Part shown: positions 52,401 through 62,748 of the stretch, piece after piece | Numbering within the stretch: position 1 is the stretch's first letter | Layout: each line of letters starts with the position of its first letter | Assembly (NCBI GenBank): GCA_930367215.1 | Contig: OV884056.1 | Coordinates: 317,098,709-317,162,708, forward strand | Length of the DNA: 64,000 nucleotides | From: Pollenia angustigena | Taxonomy: Eukaryota; Arthropoda; Insecta; Diptera; Polleniidae | Reading direction: 5' to 3' | Program-made: the position numbers and the translations under genes | The notes under the pieces: model-generated | Told to the model about the DNA's origin: nothing | Databases searched by the model: none | Seen by the model: only the letters and a program-made list of their open reading frames with translations

Positions 52401-55400
52401 TGCTAAATTCACGTATAACATTAAGAAATCAGCAGTGGGATAGGATTTGGTAAAAATATTGTATTAATGATCATTGAAATACATTTTTTTTAATATAAAA
52501 ATTAAATTATACATCTAGTCTTATATTCCATTAAAAAAAATTAATTTGAAAAATCTTTGGTTGGTGGACTGTTTCTGGGATTTGCCCATATTTAACGCGC
52601 TAACGGATTAACATTTAACAAATTAACGACACGGCACCCCTGATAAAATATTTGTTAGTTGGTAACTTACAATAAGCTGTTGCAGTTTCTAAATAAATAT
52701 AATAAAAAAGGCATTTGTGATACATTTCTAAAAAATATTTGCAATTTTCGTGTACATTGAGAGTGAGTATGTTAATTAAATGATTTTTTTATTTTAAAGT
52801 TACCAGACTAACAAAGTTTTAAAAAGGGGGTCGTTCACAGTTGGTAACTTTAATAAAATAACAAACTACCGAGTAACAAATTAACAAGTTCGGTGTGAAT
52901 ACCGCTAATAACTATCACTCAATAAAATACTAATATTTTCTATTCGTTCGTGAACTTTCACAAAAATTTGCATTTGTCTTCAAAACATTTGCCAGAGTGG
53001 GGTTTGCTGCACAAAATAATAGCTTTCACTTTCATTAAATACTAAAAACTTCTTAGTTCGTTCATGAAACTTCACAAAATTTTAAATTTTTCTTCAAAAC
53101 ATATACTGGAAGCAACGGAGGTAATATCCGTGGCTTGGTGCTAAAAGGGCCAATGCCAATATTTTTCTGTTTTGAGTTAATCGTTGCATTAGGTGTTTTC
53201 TCTTTTAATCTTATTTGATGAAACAGCCAATGTTTTTAGCCCAGAACAGCTTCATAAGGCTTTTGCTAGCAAATTTCAGTAAGAACTCTTCTCTAAAAAT
53301 AATTTAATTTAAATTTTCTCAAAAGTTAATATTTTGACATTGGCCCTTTAAGCACCAAGCCACAGATAAAAAAATTATATTTCAGAAAACTTCATGTAAT
53401 CCTTTATTTTCGTTTTTCTGCACTACGACTTTTTGGCATATGCGCCAAACCAATAATGAGCTGATGACTACAAAATTATTTGACGAATTAATCCGATAAA
53501 CGCGTGAACACTAAACTGATTAACCATTTATTTCCATGTTTTACAATTTTTATTGATTTTATTTTCTTTATTTCCAAACAATATCGAGTTGCTTACTAAT
53601 ATCAAGCTGTTAAATATTGTTTAATCTAGCAAACGTTATGTAAAATCAGGCAAACATTTACAGGGGTGTGCTGGAAATCGAAAACGTAAATTGCAAGAAT
53701 TTTAACAGTCGTTTTTTACTTAGACTTCTGTAATAAAAGAATTGTATGACAAATATTAGTGTATTAAACAGAATTTTATAACAAACATTATACAAAGTGT
53801 ACTAAAAAGGACTTCCAAATTCTTGCGTTTTACGTTTTCGATTGACAGCACACCCCTTTTAATTAAAATAGTGGTTTCGTGTCGGACATCAAATATTTGT
53901 TAACTGTGACCATAGCTTAAGTCTATCAGGCCTGTGACACCTTCCGCATAAAATGGTCTTAATTCCGTAGTTGCAATTCCGATCAAGTTTGTTGTAGCTT
54001 TTTTTTATTTTAATTTTCGTTTTTAAAAGAATCTAAAACTGAAATCACTTCCATTTTTAATCGGAATTGACTTTCTATGAAATTGAATTCAAGTGAAATT
54101 GAAATCGAAGATATTTTGAAAATGTTTCTTTTTTTGGAAATTTTAAAGAATATTCCATTGAATTTACTGCATACTTTGGGTGTTATTTATCTTAACTAAA
54201 ACGAATATGCTTAAGTCAGAAAAATTTACAGTAATTTGTTAAATCATTTTCAATTTCACTCGAATTAGATTTCCAAAACATGGCGGATAGTTTTCACGTT
54301 ATACTCAAAGGCTCGTCTTTAATAATTCAGATTGAATTATTAGAACCTTAAACCCACGTAATACTCAAAGGCTTGCCTTTAATAATTGAGATTGCATTAT
54401 TAGAACCTTAAACCCCTATACAACTATCTGAACTATTTTCGTTAGATCAGTTTCATTACGATCAAAGTCTTTAATGGGAAGTAAGAAAAACTGTTTTCGC
54501 TGAATAAATAGATTAATTTAAGACGAGTACAGTTCGTTTTATATCGTAGTTCCAGCAATTGTAACACTTTACATATGAAAAGTAGTTCCTAATAAAAATT
54601 CTTGTTATTTTAAATCATAAATTAAACAGTAGACACAAATTAAATTATGTTCATTTTTTGTTCTAGTAGATTTTAGGACTTCTTTCCATTAAAATTAGCA
54701 TTCAATAATAGCAGATATTACAAAGTAGTTTTTATTATAATTAACATTTTTCTTACTTAACCAAAAAGTTTTAATTTTTAGCTAATAGTTACATATTCAT
54801 GGAAACAACGCCAAAAGATGTAAAATATTTTAAGCTTCTATTAAAAATATACACGTTACGTTTTATTATTACATAGTCTTATTATATGAAAGATAAAACA
54901 ATTTTAAGATAAGCATATAAAAGCAATTACAAATATCGAATAGAGTGTAGTAGTAGTATTAAATAGAGCCCCTAAGATTTTATAGCACAAACAAACAAGA
55001 AATTCATTCATTCATTAATACACGTCCATTTACACTCATAATAAAAATTAGCAAGAACTTAATAAAAAAAAAGAATTTTAAAATCAAATATTAGAAAATC
55101 TGTTTAAAAATAAAATATTATAGATTCAAATGACTACAAAAAGAAACCCAAGATTATCAAAAACCTACAATGAACTTAGAACAAAAATAATAATAAAGCA
55201 TTACCATATTCATACATACACTATATTTTATATAGAATTTTGAAAATAATTAGAAAATAATAATACGATTATAAGAATACAAAAATTAAAAAAGAATAAA
55301 TAATTGTGCATTATTTTCCTAAATAAAAATAAAATCTTTTGTAATACGTATAAATGAAACCTTATGCTCACAGTATGAATGAATAATGAAAATAAAACGA

Positions 55401-58400
55401 AAAAACTTAAAATGTATGTACATTGATTAAGTAATTGAATTATAAGAATGATGAACATTACTTTATCTATCTGAATGTTTAACTTAAGTGATTCGTTAGC
55501 TTTAATACTGATGCTGATTAAATCAAAACAAAAATTGTAATACATATGATATTTCTTAAATAAAAAAAAAAAATTAAAACTCAACTAATGGAAATATTGA
55601 AATATTCTATACGTTAATAACAATTTTATTTTTAAATTTTTAAATCATCATTAAAATAAAAACATTTTTCATTGTCAATTTCTTCCCATTTAACTCATTA
55701 ACTTTTATTCAGACTCTTTATTTCTCTTTAATGTTTTAAATTTACCTGTTTTGAAAACCAGAATAGATGTGCATAATGTATTGTAGAAAAAAAGAAACGA
55801 ATTTAACGCATCTTATTAAATAAAATGAATGTGAGCATAAGGTATGTCTGTTTAAATTTGATATCTAAATAATAATGGCTACCCCTTTTTCGAATCCTAC
55901 AGCCATATTCTGGAATTTGAGTTCGAGTGAAATTGAAAACAACAAAGTTTGTAAACGGTCCTGTTTCGAAATTTAATACAAATATTTCCTCTTACATACT
56001 TTAAACATTGAGAACCACTTATCTATCTAGGACTAGGGACTAAGTACTCTTAGAATCGGGAAAAACGGCGGTGATTAAACAAAAGAAAAAAGGCTGAACT
56101 GAACGCTATCGACTTTTATTAATTCACTCGATTTCGATTTCCAGAACATGGCCGTAAATTACTTAAATTCAATTTAAATATTTTTGTTTAATTTGCCTTA
56201 AATGACTTAAACAATCACCCTTATTGTGTTTGGCGTATTTAAAATACGCCTACGACTGTTTGGTAATAGATTAAAGAGAACGTGAACTTTTTTCCTTTAA
56301 TCTATTACTAAACAGTCGTAGGCGTATTTTAAATACGCCAAACACAATAAGGGCCAATTACTTTCGTAATAGTTTGTTATTATTATTATTTTGTATTTTG
56401 TAACGATATCAGCATGTGCAAATCTCTTTATACACACACTTTAGTACCAAATAATAATTACATTTCCAATTTTTATTTCAATTCTGAAATTGAAAATATA
56501 AATTTATACCTTTATTTTAGTTTTTTGCAAAGTAATGCTTGAACACTGAACATGTAAATATGTACTACGAAATATTCCTAAATACATAACAATATTTTTA
56601 GGTTGTTTAGTTTTTTTTTGGTATTTTGTTTAAATAAAATCTCATTAATAGTTTGTAATATTAACAAAACTTTTTATATTTTTTTTCCAGAGGAAATTGA
56701 AAGTTTTGAGATCAAAAATTATCGTGAATTACTGGTAGCTTTAAGAGATAGAAATATTGAGGGTCTTCCACCTGGTGGCGGTTTACAGTCAAAGTAAGTA
56801 CAAAATTAATAAAACTACTGTGGATTTAACAAAATATTTAATATTTTTTTTTTTTTAATATTTCCTTTTAGGTATCCTTTAATAGAGCAAATATTTAAAG
56901 AAACTTTCCCCGAAAAACAGTGTGAAGTACGCAATTATTTTTACAATTGTTAAATTTTATTACATTTTTTTTATTGATTTATGATTTATTATTGCTTAGA
57001 GATTAGTTTTTATATATAATGCTTTTAAGCTTTGTTTGTTGTTATAATTTAGCGCTGGTTCTTAAAATGGAGACTGGAAATTATTGAGGTTATAAACGAC
57101 AAATAGTAAAAAAGAATTATTCACCCCTATTACGTAAGTCGTTGTCGATATCGACAATAATTTTAAATTGTCACATCAAGTCAACGAATACATCACTTCG
57201 ACGTTAATTTGGTATTTTATAAAAATGTTATGGGGACGCCTACTAGTTATTGAAAATCTGACAAAAAATTCCATCCCAAATTATTTTTGTTCCTCATCAT
57301 TATAATTCATTTCTTAACGCTATTTATGCTATTTTCCGAAATTTTAATTTTTTTAACCGAATTCAAATAAATTATTAAATTAGTTCGCGATTTTTTACTG
57401 TAAGTTTTCTGAGTTTTACAGCTTTTACGATTATTGATAAATATAAGACTATGCTATTTTGCCATTCCTAATAGTTTTAGGGACTTTAAATAAATTTTAT
57501 GGCTTTTTAAAATGCTTCCGAATTTTTGCAATTTTCGCGTAGCTTTGTGGCTTTTTGAGACAAATTAAAATTTTAGCAAACTTTCGAAATTTTTGCAATT
57601 TGTTGTGCCCATAACTTCTTTTTAATTTGCATATTTTTATTATAAACGTATTTAATAAATATGTTTAAGTTCTATTAAAATTTTCTGTAACTTTAATTTC
57701 AGTAGTCGTACAATTTTCTGTCGGCTAAAACAGAGGCAATTCGACGTTGACTTAAAAGCGCCTTTGAAAATATCAAGTGACTTGACTGTCAATAGTAATC
57801 GATTTTTGTCAATAACGACTAATAAAATACAATTACTGTGCCGTTGCCGTCGACTTTCATAATTGGGGTGATTAAATGCCTGTTTTTAGAAAATGAAAAT
57901 AAGTGAGGGAGAAATTATACTTTGTTTATAATTTATAATTTGTTTTTATTTTCAATATCATTTCTTACACAAAATTTTGTTTTCATTTTCTAAAAACTAA
58001 AAAAAATTTTGTGAAAGAAATTAAAAAAATTCATGTTTTGCAAAATATTAAATTTTTGTCAAGTACCCCTAAAACGTTCACTTATCTTTCACTCATGAAT
58101 GAGCATGAACGTTTTCAAAAGTTCGCTGATTTTTTTATTCACGAATATGAAGAATAAAAAGATTTTGTTTTGTTTATTCACGTATGAGATAATTTAGGTT
58201 CTTCGATTTGTGTAATTTTTCATTCATAAGTGAAAAGAACATGAATAACATTGCTTTTTCATGTTTTTGAAGTTTCCGACAATTTACTCGCACATATCAG
58301 AAGCAGTCTCTGTGTGTGTGTGTGTGTGTGAGTTCGAATTGAAGTCGAACAAATTTTGTAAACGATTCTCTTACATACTTCATACATTCTAGACGAATAA

Positions 58401-61400
58401 ATATATTGAAATGAATACATTCAAGTCGTTTCCGGGTCCACTAAAAGTTATCAAACTCGTTCCAAATTTTACTTCTTTACTTTTTTAATATACAGGAATA
58501 AAAGTCTGCCCGGCGAACTGGAATCAAAACACTTTTAAATTTGGCCATCATACAGATGAGAACACCTTTAATGAACAATCAGAAAATGTTTTTTTTTCTT
58601 CATATTAGTGAATGAAAAGGAAATAACAAATATTAGATTTCTTAATTAGGAGAAATGTAAAAAATGTGTTTTTAGTTTTCAAACAGAATTGAGTCGTCAA
58701 CTTTAAACTAAAATCTTAAAGCCCATAACTTAATCGTCGGCAGTAACTTATAATTCTCTCAAATGAAATGAAAGAATGGTACCATTGTTGAAAGAATAAA
58801 TGTCTATATGTGATAGCAAATCCTCCTTAAATAAAATAGCTTCTATTTTACGACGACTTTTTACTGCAAATTTTTATGTCAAATCGTATAAAAAATGTGT
58901 CGACGCAGGCCTGTTTGAACTGTTAAAAAGAACTGCATCGTCACCACATTTTTCGTACAATTTCCGGTAGAAAGCTGTCATGAAATATTTTTTTTTTTTT
59001 GGCTTTCTTAAAACTAAATTTTTTTGTCGAACTATTTATAGTTATATTGCCAGGGTATCACACAAATTTTAGGAGCCTCAACCGCAAAGTCCTCGTTCGA
59101 CCTAAACCTTCGTATAGGAAGGCGAGAGCTTCCAGAATCCGCTCCAGAGTATATTGGTCTCCACTAGTAATCTTGTGAGTTATTTTCTTGGTACTCCACC
59201 AGTAAAACGTTTGAGTTATATTTGGTTCTCCACCAGTCACATTGAGTTATTAATGGTTCTCCACCAGACAAAACCTTAAATTGAGGTTAAAAACGATTGC
59301 ACAAAATCAATGGTGACAGCCGCAAAAACCGTAACTCGGTACAGTTATGCGACGCCAAGCCATTAACCAATGCGGGGTGACACCGCAAAACGCACGAAAA
59401 GCAGACAAACAAGAACGACCTGATTGTCCTTAAAAAAAAACGACAACGAGCGCGAGCTGCTTCTCCACTCAGAGCAGTTTTACGAGTGCGTGTCATGAAA
59501 TATGAACTATTTTATTTTGATAGCGTTTCTTCTTATTCATTCTCTTAACAGTGCTACCATACTTTCATTAAATTTCATATATTTTGTAAACAAAAAAAGG
59601 AAAACAATAAACTGAGGGATTATTTGAAGTTACTGCCGACGATTTAGTTATGGGCTTGTGATTTTTTGCCTGAAGTTGAAGTTCTGTTTAAACACTTATG
59701 TATCTTTAAAATGTTGATGTTAAAAACAAATTTTGATGATTAATCGAGGTTTTTGTAAGTTTTGTAAAAATTTAAATGATTCCAAAAATATGAAAACTTA
59801 AAAAAATAAAAATTTCACGAAAATAACTTTTTTAAAAATATTCAACATTTTTTTCATTTTTCGAATTTATTCTATGAGCTAAATTTCAGTTATGTATTTT
59901 ATAAAGCTTTTTTGTAATAGTTCTATTCCTTCAATTTTTCAGAAATGACTTTATACACTACCAGACTATTATATTGTATTTTCTTTTTACATTTTACCTT
60001 AGCCTTCCTTTGGAAAGCAATGAGGTATATTGAATGTACAGAAAAATTTACAATGCACAATGTAATGCATTTTCTGGCCCGCTACGGCATTCGTCAGCAT
60101 TCTGGTAGTGTATAAAGTCATTTCTGAAAAATTGAAGGAATAGAACTATTACAAAAAAAGCTTTATAAAATACATAACTGAAATTTAGCTCATAGAATAA
60201 ATTCGAAAAATGAAAAAAATGTTGAATATAATATAAAGTAACCTTCGGAAGGAAATAATTCCCAGTTTCTATTTTTTAAAAATAATTTTTTTTTGTCGTT
60301 TTGTAAAAATTTTAAGTTGTGAATATAAAAATTGTTGCGTCAATTATTCTTTTTTTTAGATTTGTATTAATTGTGAAAAGGTTGAGTTTTGTTTGATATT
60401 GTTGCGACAGTTCAATATTTTTGAGGGTTTTCTGTAATAAATAAACATTTTTAATATTTCAAGTTTTTGCGAAAAAGTCATAGGAGGTTTTTCTAGAATT
60501 TCATGATACAAAATAATAAAACTATAGCTAATGGGTGGTCGATTATGTATCTCAACATAACTAAAGTTGAGTTGCCAGCAGCGAAATCAGGCAACGCCGC
60601 ACATGTTAAAATAGAACATAAAAAAAAAAATATTTTGTATATTTCAACATAAGCGGCGTTGCCTGATTTCGCTGCTGGCAACTCAACTTAAGTTGTGCTG
60701 CCATCCGTAATCGACCCATAAATTGTAACAAATTTAATTTCATTTACACATTTTATTAATTTTCTCTACGATTTTTAGTTGTTTTTTTTTAAATCAGCTT
60801 TAAATCCTTAAAAACTATTGGATTCAATTTGGTTTTTAAGAAAATTTCTGTTTTGCGAAGACTTGAAATTTCAAAATCTTGTTGTGCCAAAAAATTTCGA
60901 TTTGACCAAATAATTTCATAGAATATGCTTAACTACCTTAAAGAAAATTTCAGTTTCCATTTGAAAATCACAATAATATAAAGTTGTTAATTAATTCTGA
61001 GTTTTTAATTTATTTATTGATAATATTATTACTTATTTTTAATTTTATAAATTGTTTTCAATTGTAACCTAAAATATAAAAGCAATTTTTTTTTTTACTT
61101 TACAACAAAAAGGTTTGAGCATGTTTAACAAAAATTTAAAATTATCTGCCTATTTTACGATGTCACTCGAACGTTTACGTTCGCACAAATAACATACAAA
61201 ACAAAAACAAAATTAAGTAATTTGTTTTTGGTTTACATGTTATTTGTGCGAACGTAAACGTTCGAGTGACATCGTGAAATAGGCATAAGGAAAGCCAAAA
61301 TAATTTTTTCAATTATTATTTGCTTTAAAAACATACATATTTTTTATCACCTTATTCATAAAAAATATTTCAGTTTTAGTAAAGGTTAATTAATAATTAA

Positions 61401-62748
61401 ATAAATAATTAGTATTGTGGTTATTTTTGTTAAACTATTTATGGGTTTTAATCCAAATTTTTAATATTCTTAATTAGGCTTAAGTTTATGAAATTTTAAT
61501 TTTTCATTAAATTATTTTTATGAAGAAAAGGAATTTTACAACATGAAAATTAATTAAAATTGTTATTGATAATCTTTCATTCTTGACGTGGCTGGGGCTC
61601 AAACCCCAGCCGGCAGGTTACATGTTTCGATTGCAACCACTCAATCTCCTCAGATGGATTTGCCGTCTTACACTCGCAGCCATCGACGACTGCTGACGTC
61701 ACTAGTCAAACATCAATCCTTAAACCAAATTGTATTTTAACATTTGGTAGATCGAAATTTGCTTTCCTGAATGATTATCCATTTTAATTGATTTTACATG
61801 TTTTTTCCTTTACTTCTGTTTTTTCGTACTTTCATCAAGAATTTTTCTTGAAGTCCAAGTACATTTTTTGTTTTTTCATTTTGTCTTTTTCTTTTCTGTT
61901 GACCTTTTTCAGCACAACTTGATAGACAAATGTACACATTGAGCTCGTGCCTAAGCTTTAACAATAATTAGTATTGTGGTTATTTTTGTTGAACTATTTA
62001 TGGTTTTTAATCCAAATTTTTAATATTCTTAATTAGGCTTAAGTTCATGAATTTTTAATTTTTCATTAAATTAAATTTTCATATCGTCGGCTGAGAGTGT
62101 AAACCTGCTAAATCCACTTTTTAAGTAAATTGAGATTTTAATGCCGTATGGTAGAGAAATATATGCCTCGTCGACCAGCATGTAGTTTTTCTTCAATTTG
62201 AGTCCTGAAGTGTGTCAAATCAACAATATTTTTGGCTTTCCTCTCAAGCAGCAAATAGGGAAAATAAAAATTTTTTTGTCTCTTCTGTAAAATTTGTTAA
62301 AAGAGAGTTAGCAGGTTTACACTCTAAGCCGACGATATAAAATTGGTCATATAAACCTGTTTTACAGGGGTGTAATGGAAATGGGAAACGTAAAACGCAA
62401 GAATTTTAAAAGCCGCTTTTTAATAAGATTTCTGTAATAAAAGATTTTTACGACAAATATTATACAAATATTTCTCTATTAAACAGAATTTTTAACAAAA
62501 AATGATACAAATTAGATTAAAATTGCATTAAAATCAACTTCCAAATTCTGGCGTTTTACGTTTACGATTTCCAGCACACTCCTGATAAGCATGGAATATT
62601 GTTTATGAATAAGGCTTTTAATGTTTTGCTGCATATTAAGTCTGCTTATTAATTATTCTATTTACATACATAATTTTCTGTAATGTCTTTATTAAATGTC
62701 TTAACAATTGTTATGTGTTTTTTATATTTACAGACTGCATCACATTGA
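48653..62748 (+). CDS. alph: PP2C-type Ser/Thr phosphatase, alphabet / PPM1A-PPM1B orthologue (spliced, 5 exons)
   Basis: Dephosphorylates phosphoserine/threonine in a Mn/Mg-dependent way; the fly orthologue is a negative regulator of stress-MAPK and Ras signalling. Joined exons 48653-49465, 49655-49772, 56691-56793, 56872-56926 and 62734-62748 give 367 residues, close to the 382 of human PPM1A. Visible hallmarks: MGGFLDKPK (Gly2 myristoylation), [10 protein letters not shown] with Arg33, Glu37 and Asp38, VFDGHSG with Asp60 and His62, [44 protein letters not shown] with Asp232, SRDNMSIVI with Asp275, then [10 protein letters not shown] from the C-terminal helical region. Reading phase is kept at every junction and introns start GT and end AG. 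Intron 2 is 6.9 kb and intron 4 is 5.8 kb, both full of TIR elements. The short C-terminal end (TASH-stop) is the least certain part; reading through the exon 4 donor would instead end at 56950. Confidence 0.93.
49540..49630 (-). mobile_element. SINE tail fragment in alph intron 1
   Basis: ATAATTAGTATTGTGGTTAT.. and GTTGAACT..TTTAATCCAAAT match 61408-61480 and 61967-62030. This 189-bp intron (49466-49654) is therefore half SINE-derived, and the SINE comes within about 25 bp of the 3' splice site. Confidence 0.65.
49655..49772 (+). CDS. alph: alph coding exon 2
   Basis: The acceptor TTTATTTTATAG ends at 49654. The exon begins [19 protein letters not shown], supplying Asp275 of the last metal site, and runs through [15 protein letters not shown]. 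The donor is AGAG|GTTGTT, weaker than consensus; it leaves one base that combines with AG of exon 3 to encode Glu. Confidence 0.92.
49773..51110. other. alph intron 2, 5' part
   Basis: AT-rich intronic DNA. A small decayed fold-back, AAGTTCAGTTATTATTAACT.., lies at 50100-50195 and is related to one at 63513-63605. Nothing else is recognised. Confidence 0.5.
51115..51234. mobile_element. MITE in alph intron 2, ~120 bp
   Basis: TGATTACGGTTGGCGTTGG at 51118 pairs with CCAACGTCAACCGTAATCA near 51230 with about three mismatches. The loop is about 60 bp. Confidence 0.7.
51550..51761. mobile_element. Long-arm fold-back nested in intron 2
   Basis: Arms of about 90 bp share GTGTTTTCTTTTCT, AAATGTNACATTTTATT, AATGCGATTTGGTGTCTGTT and TTGCTCCC; the loop is about 30 bp. 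A half-copy is at 10110-10245. Confidence 0.8.
51799..52588 (-). mobile_element. TGGGCAAATC/TA element, copy 2, uninterrupted
   Basis: Inverted relative to copy 1 (39020-39937) and lacking its 163-bp insertion. Ends are TGGGCAAATC at 51799 and GATTTGCCCA ending 52588, with TA on both sides. The high match between copies suggests a relatively recent spread. Confidence 0.87.
52930..53110 (+). repeat. Diverged tandem pair, ~114-bp period
   Basis: TTCGTTCGTGAACTTTCACAAA..TCTTCAAAACAT at about 52943 recurs at about 53057 as TTCGTTCATGAAACTTCACA..TCTTCAAAACAT. Confidence 0.6.
53126..53367. mobile_element. MITE in alph intron 2, ~240 bp
   Basis: GTGGCTTGGTGCTAAAAGGG at 53130 pairs inverted with CCCTTTAAGCACCAAGCCAC near 53363 over about 30 bp, with one or two mismatches. 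Confidence 0.8.
53661..53858. mobile_element. TTA-target MITE, copy 2, 198 bp
   Basis: CAGGGGTGTGCTGGAAATCG at 53661, inverted right end near 53858, TTA on both sides (53658-53660 and 53859-53861). Same family as 45806-46004. Confidence 0.8.
53940..54295. repeat. Decayed relative of the MITE at 55898-56156
   Basis: The right end CACTCGAATTAGATTTCCAA and AACATGGCGG (54258-54288) matches the family's right TIR. AGTGAAATTGAAATCG near 54091 matches the left one. Left boundary uncertain. Confidence 0.45.
54297..54416 (+). repeat. 60-bp tandem duplication
   Basis: ATACTCAAAGGCTYGYCTTT starts at 54301 and 54361, an exact 60-bp period with four differences. Confidence 0.85.
54417..55897. other. alph intron 2, unassigned
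   Basis: Very AT-rich, with no paired repeats or coding frames; the 118-codon minus frame at 55228-55584 is Phe/Leu/Ile-rich low-complexity sequence. Confidence 0.5.
55898..56156. mobile_element. MITE in alph intron 2, ~259 bp (ACAGCCATATTCTGGAATT ends)
   Basis: ACAGCCATATTCTGGAATTT at 55898 pairs with GATTTCCAGAACATGGCCGT ending about 56156, including GAGTTCGAGTGAA/ATTCACTCGATTTC. Internal AAGTTTGTAAACGGT..CTCTTACATACTT recurs at 58325-58400, a truncated third copy. Confidence 0.7.
56218..56353. mobile_element. Fold-back MITE 340 bp upstream of exon 3
   Basis: CCCTTATTGTGTTTGGCGTA at 56218 is inverted at 56353; arms of about 58 bp are nearly perfect and the loop is about 20 bp. The arm also contains the palindrome GGCGTATTTAAAATACGCC. 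Confidence 0.85.
56691..56793 (+). CDS. alph: alph coding exon 3
   Basis: The acceptor TTTTTTTTCCAG ends at 56690. Reads [20 protein letters not shown] then [15 protein letters not shown], matching the C-terminal helical segment of PPM1A/B. The donor is CAAA|GTAAGT, a strong consensus. Confidence 0.92.
56872..56926 (+). CDS. alph: alph coding exon 4
   Basis: Follows a 78-bp intron ending TTTTAG at 56871. Reads [18 protein letters not shown] after the shared Lys codon. The donor is GAA|GTACGC, a usable but non-ideal site. Without splicing the frame continues VRNYFYNC and stops at 56950. Confidence 0.82.
57121..57871. mobile_element. TIR element in alph intron 4, 751 bp (TCACCCCTATTA ends)
   Basis: TCACCCCTATTACGTAAGTCG at 57121 pairs inverted with CGACTTTCATAATTGGGGTGA ending 57871. 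Subterminal GTCGTTGTCGATATCGAC and TCAATAACGACTAA motifs recur. The 57300-57600 interior is homologous to 10330-10780. Confidence 0.7.
57872..58717. other. alph intron 4: fold-back, TG microsatellite and MITE fragment
   Basis: GTTTTTAGAAAATGAAAA (57883) is inverted at 57980-57999. A (TG)n run lies at 58312-58330. GAGTTCGAATTGAAGTCGAA..TTTGTAAACG at 58331-58365 is a truncated copy of the MITE at 55898. Confidence 0.5.
58718..59656. mobile_element. TIR element in alph intron 4, 939 bp
   Basis: AAGCCCATAACTTAATCGTC at 58718 pairs with GACGATTTAGTTATGGGCTT ending 59656 over 31 bp (one mismatch). The centre is less AT-rich and holds four ~34-bp tandem units. No transposase recognised. Confidence 0.8.
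59155..59275 (+). repeat. Four ~34-bp tandem units (GGTTCTCCACCAGT)
   Basis: GGTCTCCACTAGT, GGTACTCCACCAGT, GGTTCTCCACCAGT and GGTTCTCCACCAGA start about every 31-35 bp, each of the first three followed by TGAGTTATT. Confidence 0.8.
59838..60229. mobile_element. Near-perfect fold-back, two 127-bp arms, in alph intron 4
   Basis: ATATTCAACATTTTTTTCAT.. to ..TTTATACACTACCAG (59838-59964) is repeated as its reverse complement at 60102-60229. The only difference I find is one extra T in a T-run. The loop is ~137 bp. There is no coding sequence. The perfect arms mean recent origin or gene-conversion-like repair. Confidence 0.9.
60531..60719. mobile_element. Fold-back MITE in alph intron 4, ~189 bp
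   Basis: AAGTTGAGTTGCCAGCAGCG and AAATCAGGCAACGCCGC (60561-60600) are inverted at 60652-60691. Outer TGGGT..CGATTA sequences also pair. Arms are about 65 bp. Confidence 0.82.
61147..61285. mobile_element. Fold-back MITE in alph intron 4, 139 bp
   Basis: TGCCTATTTTACGATGTCAC at 61147 is inverted at 61285. Arms are 49 bp with one mismatch and contain the palindrome AACGTTTACGTT-like core. Confidence 0.88.
61408..61735 (-). mobile_element. tRNA-derived SINE in alph intron 4
   Basis: On the minus strand the head has an A-box-like GATTGAGTGGTTGCAA near 61645 and a B-box-like GGTTTGAGCCCC near 61600. The body is shared with 10985-11215 and ends in the AATAACCACAATACTAATTA tail near 61408. Confidence 0.72.
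61967..62080 (-). mobile_element. 5'-truncated SINE tail, interrupted by a MITE
   Basis: The same tail as at 61408-61490, sense-matched base for base for about 100 bp. It stops where the MITE 62082-62338 begins. Confidence 0.7.
62082..62338. mobile_element. MITE in alph intron 4, 257 bp (TATCGTCGGCT ends)
   Basis: TATCGTCGGCTGAGAGTGTA at 62082 is inverted ending 62338 over 30 bp (one mismatch). It abuts the SINE tail. Confidence 0.85.
62365..62584. mobile_element. TTA-target MITE, copy 3, 220 bp
   Basis: CAGGGGTGTAATGGAAATGG at 62365 and an inverted end at 62584. TTA lies on the left, ATA on the right. It ends only 149 bp before the last alph exon. Confidence 0.78.
62734..62748 (+). CDS. 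alph: alph coding exon 5 (last codons and stop)
   Basis: The acceptor TTTTTATATTTACAG ends at 62733. Phase-0 joining gives Thr-Ala-Ser-His and TGA. Support is the good acceptor and correct phase; four residues cannot be checked by homology by eye, so this exon is the weakest of the gene. Confidence 0.55.
   Translation, partial: TASH

Larger units (their letters stand above)
51513..52900. mobile_element. Outer TIR element in alph intron 2, carrying two nested elements
   Basis: GTTCACACCGAGCTTGTTAG at about 51515 pairs with the inverted AACTTGTTAATTTGTTACTC region ending about 52900. A further direct-repeat flank, GTTTGCTGCACAAAACAATA at 51490, recurs at about 53001. Nested inside are the fold-back 51550-51761 and the TGGGCAAATC element 51799-52588; removing both leaves an original element of about 390 bp. 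Confidence 0.65.

Noticed and set aside
55228..55584. 118-codon minus-strand frame in alph intron 2
   Set aside because: Low-complexity Phe/Ile/Leu sequence from A-rich DNA, inside an intron.
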